Shown one piece after another: positions 8,420 to 17,894 of a stretch of DNA of 64,000 bases; the first letter of the stretch is position 1, and each line of letters opens with the position of its first letter. Position numbers and translations under genes: made by a program. The DNA lies in assembly GCF_009936235.1 (NCBI RefSeq), contig NZ_AP022314.1:3410001-3474000 (forward strand), in the 5' to 3' direction. The DNA is from Mycobacterium xenopi (GTDB taxonomy: Bacteria > Actinomycetota > Actinomycetes > Mycobacteriales > Mycobacteriaceae). Below the pieces are notes generated by a model that was not told the DNA's origin, made no database searches, and saw only the letters and a list, made by a program, of their open reading frames with translations.

Positions 8420-11400
8420 CTATCGTGAGCTGCCGACGAGCTGGTCCACCCGCTGGCCGCGCATCCGCTGCGAGATCACTGTGGTGATGCCGTCGTCGCG
8501 CATGGTCACGCCGTAGAGCGCGTCGGCCACCTCCATGGTCGGTTTTTGATGCGTGATCATGATGATCTGCGATTGCTCCCGCAATTCTTCGAACAGCCCG
8601 AGCAGCCGCTGCAGGTTCACGTCGTCCAGGGCCGCCTCCACCTCGTCCATGACGTAGAACGGCGACGGCCGGGCCCGGAAGATCGCGACCAGCATCGCAA
8701 CCGCGGTCAGCGCCTTCTCGCCGCCAGACAGCAACGACAGCCGTTTGACCTTCTTGCCGGGCGGGCGGGCCTCGACTTCGATGCCGGTGGTGAGCATGTC
8801 GTCGGGATCGGTCAACCGCAGCCGGCCTTCCCCGCCGGGGAACAACGCGGCGAACACCGCGCGAAACTCGCGTTCCACGTCGGCGAACGCCTCGGTAAAC
8901 ACCTGCAGGATGCGGGCGTCGACGTCGGCGACGACGTTGAGCAGGTCCTTGCGCGCGGCCTTGACGTCTTCGAGCTGAGTGGACAAAAAGTTGTAGCGCT
9001 CCTCCAGCGCGGCGTACTCCTCCAGCGCCAGCGGGTTGACCCGGCCCAGCTCGGCCAGCTCTCGTTCGGCGCGCTTGGCCCGGCGTTCCTGGGTGGGCCG
9101 GTCGAACGGCATCGGTGCCGGTGGGGTGACCTGCTCGCCGCGTTCCCGGGCCTGCTCGTACTCGGCGAGCTCCAGCTCGGTGGGTGGCAGCGGGACCTGC
9201 GGACCGTACTCGGCGACCAGGTCGTCGGGCGCCATCCCGAACTGCTCGAGCACCATCTGCTCGAGCCCTTCGATGCGTAGCGCCGCCTCCGCCTTGGCCA
9301 CCTCGTCGCGGTGCAGCGCCTCGGTGAGCGCCGCGATACGGGTGCGCAGCGCGTCCACCTCCTCGCGGACCGCGGCCATTGCCGCCGAATGTTGTTGGCG
9401 CTCAACGGCTAACGAGTCGCGGCGACGCGAGGCTGCAGTCACGACCTGGCTGAGCCGCCCAGCCAGCAATCGTCCGGAATCGGCTACCGCCGCAGCGACC
9501 GCTGCGGCATGCTCTCGGGCAGCGCGGGCCTGCTGCGCGCGCAGCCGTGCCTCACGCTCGGCGGCGGCGGCTCGCCGCAGCGAATCCGCCCGTCCTCGAA
9601 CGGCATTGGCGCGTTCCTCGGCGGTGCGCACCGCCAGGCGGGCTTCCACCTCGTCGGCGCGGGCGGTTTCCAACCGGCTGCGCTCGGCGGCGATCTGCTG
9701 CCGGTCGACGGGGTCGCCCGCGGACAGGGCTTGGGTCTGTTGAGCGGTGCGCAGCCGGGACTCCAATTCGGTGAGCTCCTCGACCGTTTGCGCGCGGCCG
9801 GTCTCTAATTCCTCGCGCTGCCGCAGCAGTCGAACCCACTCCTCCTCGGCGGTGCGGGCATCCTGGCCGAGCCGGCCGAGCTGCTCGTAGATCGCCGAGA
9901 TCGCGGCGTCGGATTCGTTGAGCGCGGCCAGCGCCTGCTCAGCGGCGTCTTGGCGGGCGGCCTGCTCGGTCAGCGCGCCGGCAAGCGCGGCGCCCAGCTC
10001 GTTGGCCTGGGTCTCCGCGGCGGCCAGCTCGGCGCGGGCCTTCTCGATTTCGGAGGTGAGCTCCAGCATCGAGGGCTTGCGGTCCGAACCGCCGCTGACC
10101 CACCCGGCGCCGACCAGATCGCCGTCGACAGTCGCCGCGCGCAGCTGCGGGTGCGCCGCCACCAGGTCGAGCGCGTCGGACAAGTCGCCGACCACCGCGA
10201 CACCGGACAGCATCGCGGTCATCGCGCCGCGCAGCCGCCCGGGCGCCTCGACGAGGTCGACCGCCCAGTGGGCGCCGTCGGGCAGGGGTAGGTGGCACGC
10301 GCCGGGTCGTCGTTCGCCGGCCAGTCGCTGAGCACGATCGCCGCCCGCCCGGCGTCGGCTTCCTTGAGCGCGGTCACCGCGGCCCGGGCCGCACCCAAAC
10401 TGTCGGCGGCCAGCGCGTCGGCGGCTGCCCCGAGCACCGCGGCCAGCGCCGCCTCGTAGCCCGGGCGCACCTTGACCATCTCTGCGATCGACCCGAAAAG
10501 CCCTGCGCTGCTGTGGTTCCGACTGAGCCACCCGGTGCCGTCCTTGCGTTCGAGGCTGACCGACAGTGCGTCGATGCGGGCTCGCAGCGACGCCACCTGC
10601 CGTTCGGCGCCGCGCTCGGCGGCCTGCAGCTCCGCGACCCGCTCATCGGCCAGCCGCAGCGCAGCGACCATCCGCTCGTGATGCTCGTCGAGGCCGACCT
10701 CGCCCTGGTCCAATTCGCCGACCCGGGCCTGCACGGTTTCGAATTCGGCCTGCGCCTGCTGGGCACGCGTGGCTGCCTCTTCGATGCGTTCGGACAATTT
10801 GGCGATGCTGTCATCGATCGATTCCACCCGCGCACGCATGGTCTCGACCTGGCCGGCCAGCCGGGCCAGCCCCTCGCGCCGGTCGGCCTCCGCGCGGACC
10901 GCTGCCAGGTGGGCCCTTTCGGCGTCGGCGAGGCTGCGCTCACGCTCGGCAAGTTCCGCCCGCGCGGCATCCAGCCGGCTTCGCGCCGCGGCCAGCTCCG
11001 CAGACAGCTGCTGCTCCTGCACCGCCACCTGCTGGGCTTCCGCCTCCAGTGCGTCGGGGTCGGGCCCGCCGGTCGCGGGTGGCTCGAGGTCGAGGCGCTG
11101 GGCACGCTCGTCGGCGATGCGCACGGTCGCGCCCACCCGTTCGGCCAAGGCGGACAGCCGAAACCAGAGCTGCTGGGCCGATTCGGCGCGTTCGGAAAGG
11201 CGGGCCAACGCGTCCTCTTCCGCCGCCAGCTCCTCGGAGGCCACGGCGAGCCGGGCGGAGGCCTCGTCATGCTCGCGGCGCAGCGCTGCCTCGGCGTGGC
11301 TGGTGTCTTGCAGTTCGGCCCGACGGGTGACGATGTCGTCGGCGGCCAGCCGCAGCCGGGCATCACGCAGGTCGGCCTGGATGGTTTGCGCCCGGCGGGC

Positions 11401-12033
11401 GACTTCGGCCTGCCGGCCCAGCGGTTTGAGCTGGCGGCGCAGCTCGGTGGTCAGATCGGTGAGCCGGGCCAGGTTTGCTGACATCGCATCGAGTTTGCGC
11501 AGCGCTTTTTCTTTGCGCTTGCGGTGCTTGAGCACGCCCGCGGCTTCCTCGATGAACGCCCGGCGGTCTTCGGGCCGGGATTGCAGGATTTCCTCCAGCT
11601 TGCCCTGCCCGACGATGACATGCATCTCGCGGCCGATGCCCGAGTCGGAGAGCAGCTCCTGCACATCCATCAAACGGCAACTGCTGCCGTTGATTTCGTA
11701 TTCGCTGGCACCGTCGCGGAAGATCCGGCGGGTGATCGACACTTCGGAGTATTCGATCGGCAATGCGTTATCGGAGTTGTCGATGGTGACGGTGACCTCG
11801 GCGCGGCCCAGGGGCGGACGCGAGGAAGTCCCCGCGAAGATGACGTCTTCCATCTTGCCGCCGCGCAAGCTCTTGGCCCCCTGCTCGCCCATCACCCAGG
11901 CCAGCGCGTCGACCACGTTGGATTTGCCCGAGCCGTTGGGACCCACCACCGCGGTGATGCCCGGCTCGAACCGCAGAGTCGTCGGTGAGGCGAAGGACTT
12001 GAAGCCCTTCAGCGTCAGACTCTTGAGGTACAC
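8420..12033 (-). CDS. smc: Chromosome segregation ATPase Smc, frameshifted in this sequence
   Basis: The condensin core ATPase. The start is the GTG at 12033 (VYLKSLTLKGFKSFASPTTL), because Walker A GPNGSGKSN then falls at residues 31-39 as in the family. Long Ala/Glu/Arg coiled coils flank a hinge around DGDLVGAGWVSGGSDRK. The C-terminal head carries LSLLSGGEKALTAVAM (signature) and FYVMDEVEAALDD (Walker B). The gene is split into two frames near 10280-10310: IVLSDWPANDDPARAT continues as LPLPDGAHWAVDLVEAPGRL only if one base is added. Restored length is about 1204 residues, the normal mycobacterial size. A base-call error seems likelier than loss of this widely conserved protein. Confidence 0.93.
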
Positions 12034-12070
12034 GACGTGCCAGACTACCGCCCGATCAAGCCGACACCGG

Positions 12071-12352
12071 TTAGCGCGCGCTGAATCCGGGGATGTCCTC
12101 GGTTTGTTCTGACCACTCGACGTCGACGGCGTCCACCCGCCCGGGTGTATCGCCGCTTCGTAGCAGGTCAAGCAGCTGTTGGCAGGTGTCGCGGGGTCCC
12201 TGGGCGACGACCAGCACCCGTCCGTCGAGGCGGTTGGCGACATACCCGGTCAGGCCGAGCTCCAGCGCGCGCGAGCGGGTCCACCACCGGAAACCGACTC
12301 CCTGCACCCGCCCGCGGATCAGCGCGGTGAGGCGAACCTCAGGCTCTGCCAT
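12071..12352 (-). CDS. acyP: Acylphosphatase
   Basis: A 93-residue acylphosphatase-fold enzyme that hydrolyses acyl-phosphate bonds. The phosphate-cradle motif VQGVGFRWW carries catalytic Arg22, and Asn40 in YVANRLDG is the second catalytic residue. Length is normal for the family. Its first 14 bases overlap the end of the upstream OsmC-family gene, and it lies 37 bases before smc, so the three are probably one transcript. Confidence 0.95.
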   Translation of the reverse strand: MAEPEVRLTALIRGRVQGVGFRWWTRSRALELGLTGYVANRLDGRVLVVAQGPRDTCQQLLDLLRSGDTPGRVDAVDVEWSEQTEDIPGFSAR

Positions 12353-12752
12353 CGGCGATCTCCAGTTTTACGGTGGTGCCCGACTTCAGGGTTCGGCCGA
12401 CGGTGCAGGCCTGATCGACGGCGCGGTTGACGACGACCAGCAGGCGCTCTGCCTCAGCCTCGGTCAACCCGGACAGGTCGACCTCAAGCGTCTCCTCCAG
12501 CAGCGGATACCGCTCCTGCTGACGGTCGGCTGCCCCAGACACCCGGATGGTCGCCTTGTAGTCGTCGCCGAGCCGGCGAGCCAGCGGCTGGTCGGTGGCC
12601 ATCCCGCTGCAGGCGGCGAGCGCGATCTTGAGCAGCTCGCCGGGGGTGAAGACACCGTCGACGTCCTCGGAACCGACGAGTACCTGCGCGCCGCGTGAGC
12701 TGTGCCCGGTATAGCGGCGCACCCCGGTGCGTTCGACCCACAGTTGCGTCAT
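12339..12752 (-). CDS. OsmC/Ohr-family peroxide-detoxifying protein
   Basis: 137 residues from the start MTQLWVERTG; the longer frame adds an Arg-rich N-terminus not expected in the family. OsmC/Ohr proteins reduce organic hydroperoxides with two buried cysteines, here Cys48 (LAACSGMA) and Cys116 (DQACTVGRT), in the usual context. It resembles M. tuberculosis Rv2923c. It overlaps acyP by 14 bases. The partner reductant and true substrate cannot be read from sequence. Confidence 0.9.
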   Translation of the reverse strand: MTQLWVERTGVRRYTGHSSRGAQVLVGSEDVDGVFTPGELLKIALAACSGMATDQPLARRLGDDYKATIRVSGAADRQQERYPLLEETLEVDLSGLTEAEAERLLVVVNRAVDQACTVGRTLKSGTTVKLEIADGRA

Positions 12753-12855
12753 GGCTTCTTTCTTACCGTGCCGTCTGGGCCGCGCGAGCGGGCGTCGTGG
12801 TACCGCCTTCATGGCGTGTCGGTGGACAAAACGCCCCTTCGCGCAACGAGACCGG

Positions 12856-13713
12856 TCATCGCCGAAGCCGCGGCCGCGGCTGACACCTCGGGCAATAGAA
12901 CGACGAGCGGTTCATGAACTTCTCGCGCCGAATCAGCGAGCCGCAGCGCCGGCACGGCTGGTTCTCGCGACCGTAAGCGTCGAGGGAGCGGTTGAAGTAC
13001 CCCGATTCACCGTTGACGTTGACGTACAACGAATCGAACGAGGTCCCGCCGTGGGCTAGCGCGTCGCGCATCACGTCCGCGGCGGCCTGCAGTACCACCG
13101 CCAGCTGTCGGCGCGGCAACGCGGCGGCCAACCGTGAGCCGTGCACCTTGGCGCGCCACAGTGCTTCGTCGGCGTAGATGTTGCCGATGCCCGACACCAC
13201 GGTCTGGTCGAGCAGCTGGCGTTTGAGCTCAGAATGCTTGCGCCGCATCACATTAACCACCGCGTCGGCGTCGAATTTCGGGTCGAGCGGATCGCGGGCC
13301 AGGTGCGCCACGGGGACGGGCACCGCGCTGCCGTCGACTGTTACCAGATCGGCCAGCAGCCAGCTGCCGAACGTGCGCTGATCGACGAAACTCAGCCTGG
13401 TGCCGTCGTCGAGCACCGCCGCGATGCGCAGGTGCGCGGTATTCGGGATGGCACCCAGCAGCATCTGTCCGCTCATGCCCAGATGCACGACCAGGGCGGT
13501 GTCCGCGTCATCCAACCTCAGCCACAGGTACTTCCCGCGACGATCGGTGCCGGTGATGCGCGCGCCGAGTAGCCGTGCGGTCAGGTCCGCGGGCCCGGCT
13601 TCGTGGCGGCGCACCGCGCGGGGGTGATGAACTCGGACCGCCGTGATCGTCTTTCCCGCGACATGGGTTTGCAGGCCGCGCCGCACCACCTCGACTTCGG
13701 GTAGCTCGGGCAT
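12856..13713 (-). CDS. mutM: Formamidopyrimidine-DNA glycosylase
   Basis: A base-excision repair enzyme removing 8-oxoguanine and formamidopyrimidines. The N-terminus MPELPEVEVVRRGL supplies the catalytic Pro/Glu, and the central H2TH region includes DQTVVSGIGNIYADEALW. The C-terminal zinc finger has all four cysteines (CRRCG then CPRC) and the DNA-contacting Arg nearby. 285 residues, full length. It starts a few bases after the rnc stop, so it is in one transcript with rnc and the DUF177 gene. Confidence 0.97.
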   Translation of the reverse strand: MPELPEVEVVRRGLQTHVAGKTITAVRVHHPRAVRRHEAGPADLTARLLGARITGTDRRGKYLWLRLDDADTALVVHLGMSGQMLLGAIPNTAHLRIAAVLDDGTRLSFVDQRTFGSWLLADLVTVDGSAVPVPVAHLARDPLDPKFDADAVVNVMRRKHSELKRQLLDQTVVSGIGNIYADEALWRAKVHGSRLAAALPRRQLAVVLQAAADVMRDALAHGGTSFDSLYVNVNGESGYFNRSLDAYGRENQPCRRCGSLIRREKFMNRSSFYCPRCQPRPRLRR

Positions 13714-13718
13714 TCAGC

Positions 13719-14411
13719 TCAGGCGCTCTCCAGCGCGTTCCACGCCGCCGCCGCCGCTTTTTGCTCGGCTTCCTTCTTGGATCGGCCCACCCCGGTGCCG
13801 TATTCGGTGTCCATCACGACGACGACGGCGGTGAACTCCTTGTCGTGGTCCGGCCCGGTGGAGGTCACCACGTATGACGGCGCGCCCAGGCCGCGCGCCG
13901 CGGTCAGCTCCTGCAGGCTGGTTTTCCAATCCAGCCCCGCGCCCAGCGTCGGCGCGGCGTCCAGCAGTGCACCGAACAACCGCAGGATCACCTCGCGAGC
14001 GGTGTCGATGCCGTGGTGCAGGTAGACCGCACCCAACAGCGACTCCATGCCGTCGGCCAGGATGCTGGATTTGTCGGCTCCACCGGTGTTGGCCTCGCCG
14101 CGGCCCAGCAACATGTAGGCGCCGAGACCCTGGTCCGTCAACTTGCGTGCGACATCGGCCAACGCCTGGGTGTTGACGACGCTCGCGCGCAGCTTGGCAA
14201 GATCGCCCTCCGAGCGGTCCGGGTGGCGGTGAAACAGCTCATCGGTGACGGTCAGGCCGAGGACCGCGTCGCCGAGGAACTCCAGGCGTTCGTTGGTGGG
14301 CAGGCCGCCATGCTCGTAGGCGTAGCTGCGGTGCGTCAACGCCAGCGACAGCAACTCGTCCGGCAGGTCGACCCCCAGGGCATCGAGCAGCGGCTGGTAT
14401 GACCGGCTCAC
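13719..14411 (-). CDS. rnc: Ribonuclease III
   Basis: A double-stranded RNA endonuclease for rRNA and mRNA processing. The catalytic domain has the signature NERLEFLGDAVLGL and the second acidic cluster ADGMESLLGAVYL. A C-terminal dsRNA-binding domain (DWKTSLQELTAARGLGAPSY to KKEAEQKAAAAAW) follows. I chose the GTG at 14411 (VSRSYQPLLDALG): it gives 230 residues, close to the M. tuberculosis length, and overlaps the upstream TGA as GTGA. The longer open frame reads off-frame sequence of the DUF177 gene. Confidence 0.96.
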   Translation of the reverse strand: MSRSYQPLLDALGVDLPDELLSLALTHRSYAYEHGGLPTNERLEFLGDAVLGLTVTDELFHRHPDRSEGDLAKLRASVVNTQALADVARKLTDQGLGAYMLLGRGEANTGGADKSSILADGMESLLGAVYLHHGIDTAREVILRLFGALLDAAPTLGAGLDWKTSLQELTAARGLGAPSYVVTSTGPDHDKEFTAVVVVMDTEYGTGVGRSKKEAEQKAAAAAWNALESA

Positions 14412-14986
14412 AGGTCGGCCTCGGGTGCGTCCAGCATTCCGGCCAGCTTGGCCCAGCGCGGATCGATCCGATCGTGGTGATGACCTGGCTCGGCGGAGGC
14501 CAGCGGAACACCGCATTCCGGGCACAAGCCCGGGCAATCGGTCCGGCATACCGGAGAGAACGGCAGTTCCAGGCCGACCGCGTCGATGATCGACTGCTCC
14601 AAGTCGACCGTGTCGTTGATAACCCGACCGACCTCGTCTTCGTCGGTGGTCTCCTCGGTGAGGGTATCCGGGTACGCGAACAATTCGGTCAACTCGACCT
14701 CCACCCGCCCGCTGACCGTGGTCAGGCAACGCGCGCACTCCCCAGTGGTGGGTGCCGCCACCGTGCCGGTGACCAATACGCCCTCTGACACCGACTCGAC
14801 CCGCAGATCCAATTCCAGCGGCGCACCGCGCTGGATCGCGATCAGCTCCAATCCGATTCGCGTCGGACTGCTCACCGTGTCCCGCAGCGCGAATATCGCT
14901 CCGGGGCGCCGGCCCAGCCGCGCGATGTTGACGATCAGCGGCGAAATCGGCGGCCGTGATGCGATTGGGCTATGCTGCCTCGCCAT
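14408..14986 (-). CDS. DUF177 (YceD-like) protein
   Basis: 192 residues of the YceD/DUF177 family, which in bacteria is linked to large-ribosomal-subunit or 23S rRNA accumulation. A CARC pair and a CRTDCPGLCPEC cluster could bind a metal. Many bacteria have rpmF (L32) directly downstream; here rnc follows with a four-base overlap and no rpmF. It resembles M. tuberculosis Rv2926c. Molecular role unproven. Confidence 0.88.
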   Translation of the reverse strand: MARQHSPIASRPPISPLIVNIARLGRRPGAIFALRDTVSSPTRIGLELIAIQRGAPLELDLRVESVSEGVLVTGTVAAPTTGECARCLTTVSGRVEVELTELFAYPDTLTEETTDEDEVGRVINDTVDLEQSIIDAVGLELPFSPVCRTDCPGLCPECGVPLASAEPGHHHDRIDPRWAKLAGMLDAPEADL

Positions 14987-15030
14987 AGCCCAATCCTACG
15001 GTCCCGGCAGCCCGGTGCTGCCGCCGCAGG

Positions 15031-15768
15031 CTAACGGGTGGCGTAGTCGTGGGTGCCGGCAGCGGTGCGTAATTGGTGACGACCGCGACTCACCGACCGC
15101 AGCGTGCCGTTCAGGTATTCCTCGAACTCGGCGAGCTTGCTGTCGACGTAGATGTCGCACTCGCCGCGCAGCCGGTCCGCCTCGGCGTGCGCCGCGTCTA
15201 TCAGACGGGTGGCCTCGGCGCGCGCCGCCTGCACCACTTCGGTCTGCGACACCAGCCGCTGTTGTTCCTTGATGCCTTCTTGCACGGCCTTTTCATAAGA
15301 GATGTTGCCGTTTTCGACCAGCCGGTCGCATTCTGCCTTGGCCCGGCTGGTACTGGCGTCATATTCGCGTTTGGCCGCTGCCGCGATGCGGACCGCCTCG
15401 TCGCGCGCATCGCTGACCATCCGCTCGCTGTGCTGGCGGGCCTCGCTGACCATCCGGTCGGCTTGGGCCTTCGCCTCGGAAAGTATCCGGTCCGCTTCGG
15501 CACGGGCATGGTTGAGCATCGACTCCGACTCGGTGGTTGCCGAGGACACCATGGAGTCGGCGTGGGCCTTGGCCTCGTTCAGCATGGATTCCCGCGCATC
15601 GAGCACGTCCTGGGCATCGTCGAGCTCACCGGGAATCGCGTCCTTGATGTCGTCGATAAGTTCCAGCACGTCGCCGCGAGGCACCACACAACCGGCCGTC
15701 ATCGGCACGCCACGGGCTTCTTCGACGATCGCGCTGAGCTCGTCCAGCGCTTCAAAAACTCGGTACAC
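15031..15768 (-). CDS. sepIVA: SepIVA, DivIVA-like septation protein
   Basis: 245 residues, almost wholly coiled coil with heptad-rich Ala/Glu/Arg sequence from about residue 50 to 225. An N-terminal MYRVFEALDELSAIVEEARG segment precedes it. It matches M. tuberculosis Rv2927c in length and ends. The family is DivIVA-like; mycobacterial SepIVA acts in septation and in the intracellular membrane domain. It heads the minus-strand cluster, 44 bases before the DUF177 gene, and is divergent from the permease at 16 kb. Confidence 0.93.
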   Translation of the reverse strand: MYRVFEALDELSAIVEEARGVPMTAGCVVPRGDVLELIDDIKDAIPGELDDAQDVLDARESMLNEAKAHADSMVSSATTESESMLNHARAEADRILSEAKAQADRMVSEARQHSERMVSDARDEAVRIAAAAKREYDASTSRAKAECDRLVENGNISYEKAVQEGIKEQQRLVSQTEVVQAARAEATRLIDAAHAEADRLRGECDIYVDSKLAEFEEYLNGTLRSVSRGRHQLRTAAGTHDYATR

Positions 15769-15945
15769 GGCAACACCCTCCCGGCATCGTTGTTGTTACC
15801 AGTGTGCCTGGTGTTGCCTCTGTGACGGCGCTGGCGGGTCCGGTGTGTCGAACATTGCCACCCCGGGGGCGTTGCCGCCCAGCTCCACCACGCGCCGTCA
15901 CTCTCCGCCCCGGTGGTTAGTGTCAATCGTCGGCCCACGGGCGAA

Positions 15946-15964
15946 TATACCCCTGTGGGGTATA
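15946..15964 (+). promoter_or_regulatory. CsoR/RicR-type copper operator
   Basis: A perfect palindrome, TATACCCC-TGT-GGGGTATA, with 8-base arms. It matches the TACCC/GGGTA operators of CsoR-family copper sensors. In M. tuberculosis the RicR regulon includes the permease Rv2963, the homologue of the next gene. The right arm runs into TATAAA, a plausible -10, so repressor binding would block the promoter directly. Confidence 0.8.
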
Positions 15965-16034
15965 AACGGGCGCGGTTAGCATGGTGTGGGCCGCATCGAC
16001 CGCTGGCCACCGAACCGCGAACGAGGAGGATCTG

Positions 16035-17213
16035 TTGGGCACCGTGCTGGATGCGGTCGAGCGCGCTTTGGCGCTGGCGGGTTCCATGACGTGGGAGATC
16101 CTCTGGGCCCTGGTGGTGGGGTTTTTGCTGTCGGCGCTCGTGCAGGCGGTCGTACGCCGCTCGACGATCGTCGCCCTGCTGGGCGACAATCGGCCGCGCA
16201 CCCTCGCCGTGGCGACCGGACTGGGCGCCGCATCGTCGTCGTGTTCCTATGCCGCAGTCGCACTGGCCCGATCGCTCTTTCGTAAAGGCGCCGACTTCAC
16301 CGCCGCCATGGCATTCGAGATCGGCTCGACGAACTTAGTGGTCGAATTGGGCATCATCATGGCCCTGCTAATGGGCTGGCAGTTCGCCGCGGCCGAATTC
16401 GTCGGCGGCCCACTGATGATCGTGATCTTAGCCGTGTTGTTCCGGCTATTTGTACGCCCACCGCTGGTCGCCGCCGCCCGCCGACAAGCCGAGCGCGGAA
16501 TCGCCGGTTCGATGGAAGGCCACGCCGCGATGGACATGTCCGTTCAACGCGAAGGCTCGTTTTGGCAGCGGCTCTTTTCGCCGCAGGGCTTCACATCGGT
16601 CTCACATGTATTCGTCATGGAGTGGGCGGCAATCCTGCGCGACCTCGTGATCGGGTTGTTGATCGCTGGCGCCATCGCTGCCTGGGTTCCTGAATCATTT
16701 TGGCAGACATTCTTTTTCACCCAACATCACGCGCTGTCCGCGCTTTGGGGCCCGATCGTGGCACCATTGGTCGCGATCGCATCGTTCGTCTGCTCGATCG
16801 GAAATGTGCCACTGGCCGCGGTCCTTTGGAACGGGGGCATAAGCTTTGGCGGCGTGGTGGCCTTCATCTTCGCCGACCTACTGATTCTGCCGATTCTCAA
16901 CATCTACCGTAAGTACTACGGCACCGCGATGATGGTGACATTGCTGGGCACCTTCTACGCCGCAATAGTCGGAGCTGGCTACCTCGTCGAATTACTGTTC
17001 GGCGCAGCACATCTGGTTCCCAGCCACCGCAACGCCACCGTGATGCACGCCGGGATCTCGTGGAACTACACCACCTGGCTCAACATCGTGTTCCTTGCCA
17101 TCGCGGCGATTCTTCTCGCGAGATTCGTGGCGACCGGGGGCGTGCCGATGCTTCGCATGATGGGCGGTCCGCCGGACGCAGAGCACGACCATCACCACCA
17201 CGGGCACTGCTGA
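16035..17213 (+). CDS. ArsP/DUF318-family permease, probably copper-responsive
   Basis: A polytopic membrane protein with about eight segments, resembling M. tuberculosis Rv2963 and the ArsP/DUF318 permease family. Two conserved cysteine motifs, SSSCSYAAVALAR and SFVCSIGNVPLAAVLW, fit a transport path for a soft metal or metalloid. The C-terminus ends HDHHHHGHC, a likely metal-binding tail. I prefer the TTG at 16035 because GAGGAGGA lies just before it; an in-frame ATG at 15981 would add 18 residues but has no ribosome binding site and sits only 17 bases after the operator. Substrate is inferred from the copper-type operator. Confidence 0.88.
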   Translation: MGTVLDAVERALALAGSMTWEILWALVVGFLLSALVQAVVRRSTIVALLGDNRPRTLAVATGLGAASSSCSYAAVALARSLFRKGADFTAAMAFEIGSTNLVVELGIIMALLMGWQFAAAEFVGGPLMIVILAVLFRLFVRPPLVAAARRQAERGIAGSMEGHAAMDMSVQREGSFWQRLFSPQGFTSVSHVFVMEWAAILRDLVIGLLIAGAIAAWVPESFWQTFFFTQHHALSALWGPIVAPLVAIASFVCSIGNVPLAAVLWNGGISFGGVVAFIFADLLILPILNIYRKYYGTAMMVTLLGTFYAAIVGAGYLVELLFGAAHLVPSHRNATVMHAGISWNYTTWLNIVFLAIAAILLARFVATGGVPMLRMMGGPPDAEHDHHHHGHC

Positions 17214-17336
17214 GAATTCTGGCCGCTCGAATCCCGACCGGCAGCCCGGCGGTCGGGCATCCGTTGATCGACCAGGGTCTCGCAACTCACCCAACGGTAC
17301 CGCAGGCGCACCGTCGAACAGCAGCTGGCGCGTGAA

Positions 17337-17819
17337 TCACCCTCCGCGGGAAAGCTTTTCGCGAAGGCGCCGGTTCACCGGTTCAGGAAGCAGGTCAGAC
17401 ACGTCACCGCCAAGCATCGCGACTTCTTTGGCCAACGACGACGACACGAACGAATACCGCGGTGTGGTAGCCACGAAGAACGTGTCGACCCCGGCGATAT
17501 GTTTGTTCATCTGCGCCATCTGCAACTCGTATTCGAAGTCGGTGCCGGTGCGCAGACCCTTGACGATCGCGGTCATGCCGCGAGATCTGACGAAGTCGAC
17601 CACCAGCCCCTCCCCGGCCTCGACCCGCAGGTTGGGCAGGTGCGTCGTCGACTCGTTGATCATCGCGATCCGCTCGTCGAGCTCGAACATGCTCGTTTTG
17701 GTGGGGTTGGCCAGGATGGCGACGACCACCTCGTCGAACTGAGCGGAGGCGCGCTCGAAAATGTCGATGTGGCCCAGCGTCACCGGATCGAAGGATCCCG
17801 GGCATACCGCGCCGGTCAT
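17337..17819 (-). CDS. coaD: Phosphopantetheine adenylyltransferase
   Basis: Catalyses the fourth step of coenzyme A synthesis, transfer of AMP from ATP to 4'-phosphopantetheine. 160 residues with the nucleotidyltransferase TxGH motif at residues 14-17 (GSFDPVTLGHIDI), VKGLRTGTDFEYELQM, and RYSFVSSSLAKEVA near the C-terminus. Its ATG overlaps the stop of a short MIRU reading frame, which links it to rsmD upstream. In M. tuberculosis purU lies nearby; here it is missing. Confidence 0.97.
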   Translation of the reverse strand: MTGAVCPGSFDPVTLGHIDIFERASAQFDEVVVAILANPTKTSMFELDERIAMINESTTHLPNLRVEAGEGLVVDFVRSRGMTAIVKGLRTGTDFEYELQMAQMNKHIAGVDTFFVATTPRYSFVSSSLAKEVAMLGGDVSDLLPEPVNRRLREKLSRGG

Positions 17820-17869
17820 ATGCGCCGCTCCTCCTCCTCGCCGCGCTCGGCATCGTCGCCGGTGGTCAT
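17816..17869 (-). repeat. MIRU element coupling rsmD and coaD
   Basis: A mycobacterial interspersed repetitive unit. It encodes an 18-codon frame, MTTGDDAERGEEEERRI, whose TGA overlaps the coaD ATG as ATGA. It contains the GAGGAGGAGCGG Shine-Dalgarno-like stretch. The peptide pattern DDAxxSDExERR and the stop/start overlap match MIRUs described in the senX3-regX3 region. Two further copies are at 23503-23556 and 49193-49246. Confidence 0.85.
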
Positions 17870-17894
17870 GACCGATGACGGTAGCAGGAACCGT

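Noticed and set aside
12753..12855. Small gene between mutM and the OsmC-family gene
   Set aside because: Short open frames here are Arg/Ser-rich and overlap genes in the wrong frame.
15981..16034. ATG at 15981 as the permease start
   Set aside because: No ribosome binding site, and too close to the operator and -10; GAGGAGGA supports the TTG at 16035. Kept as an alternative.
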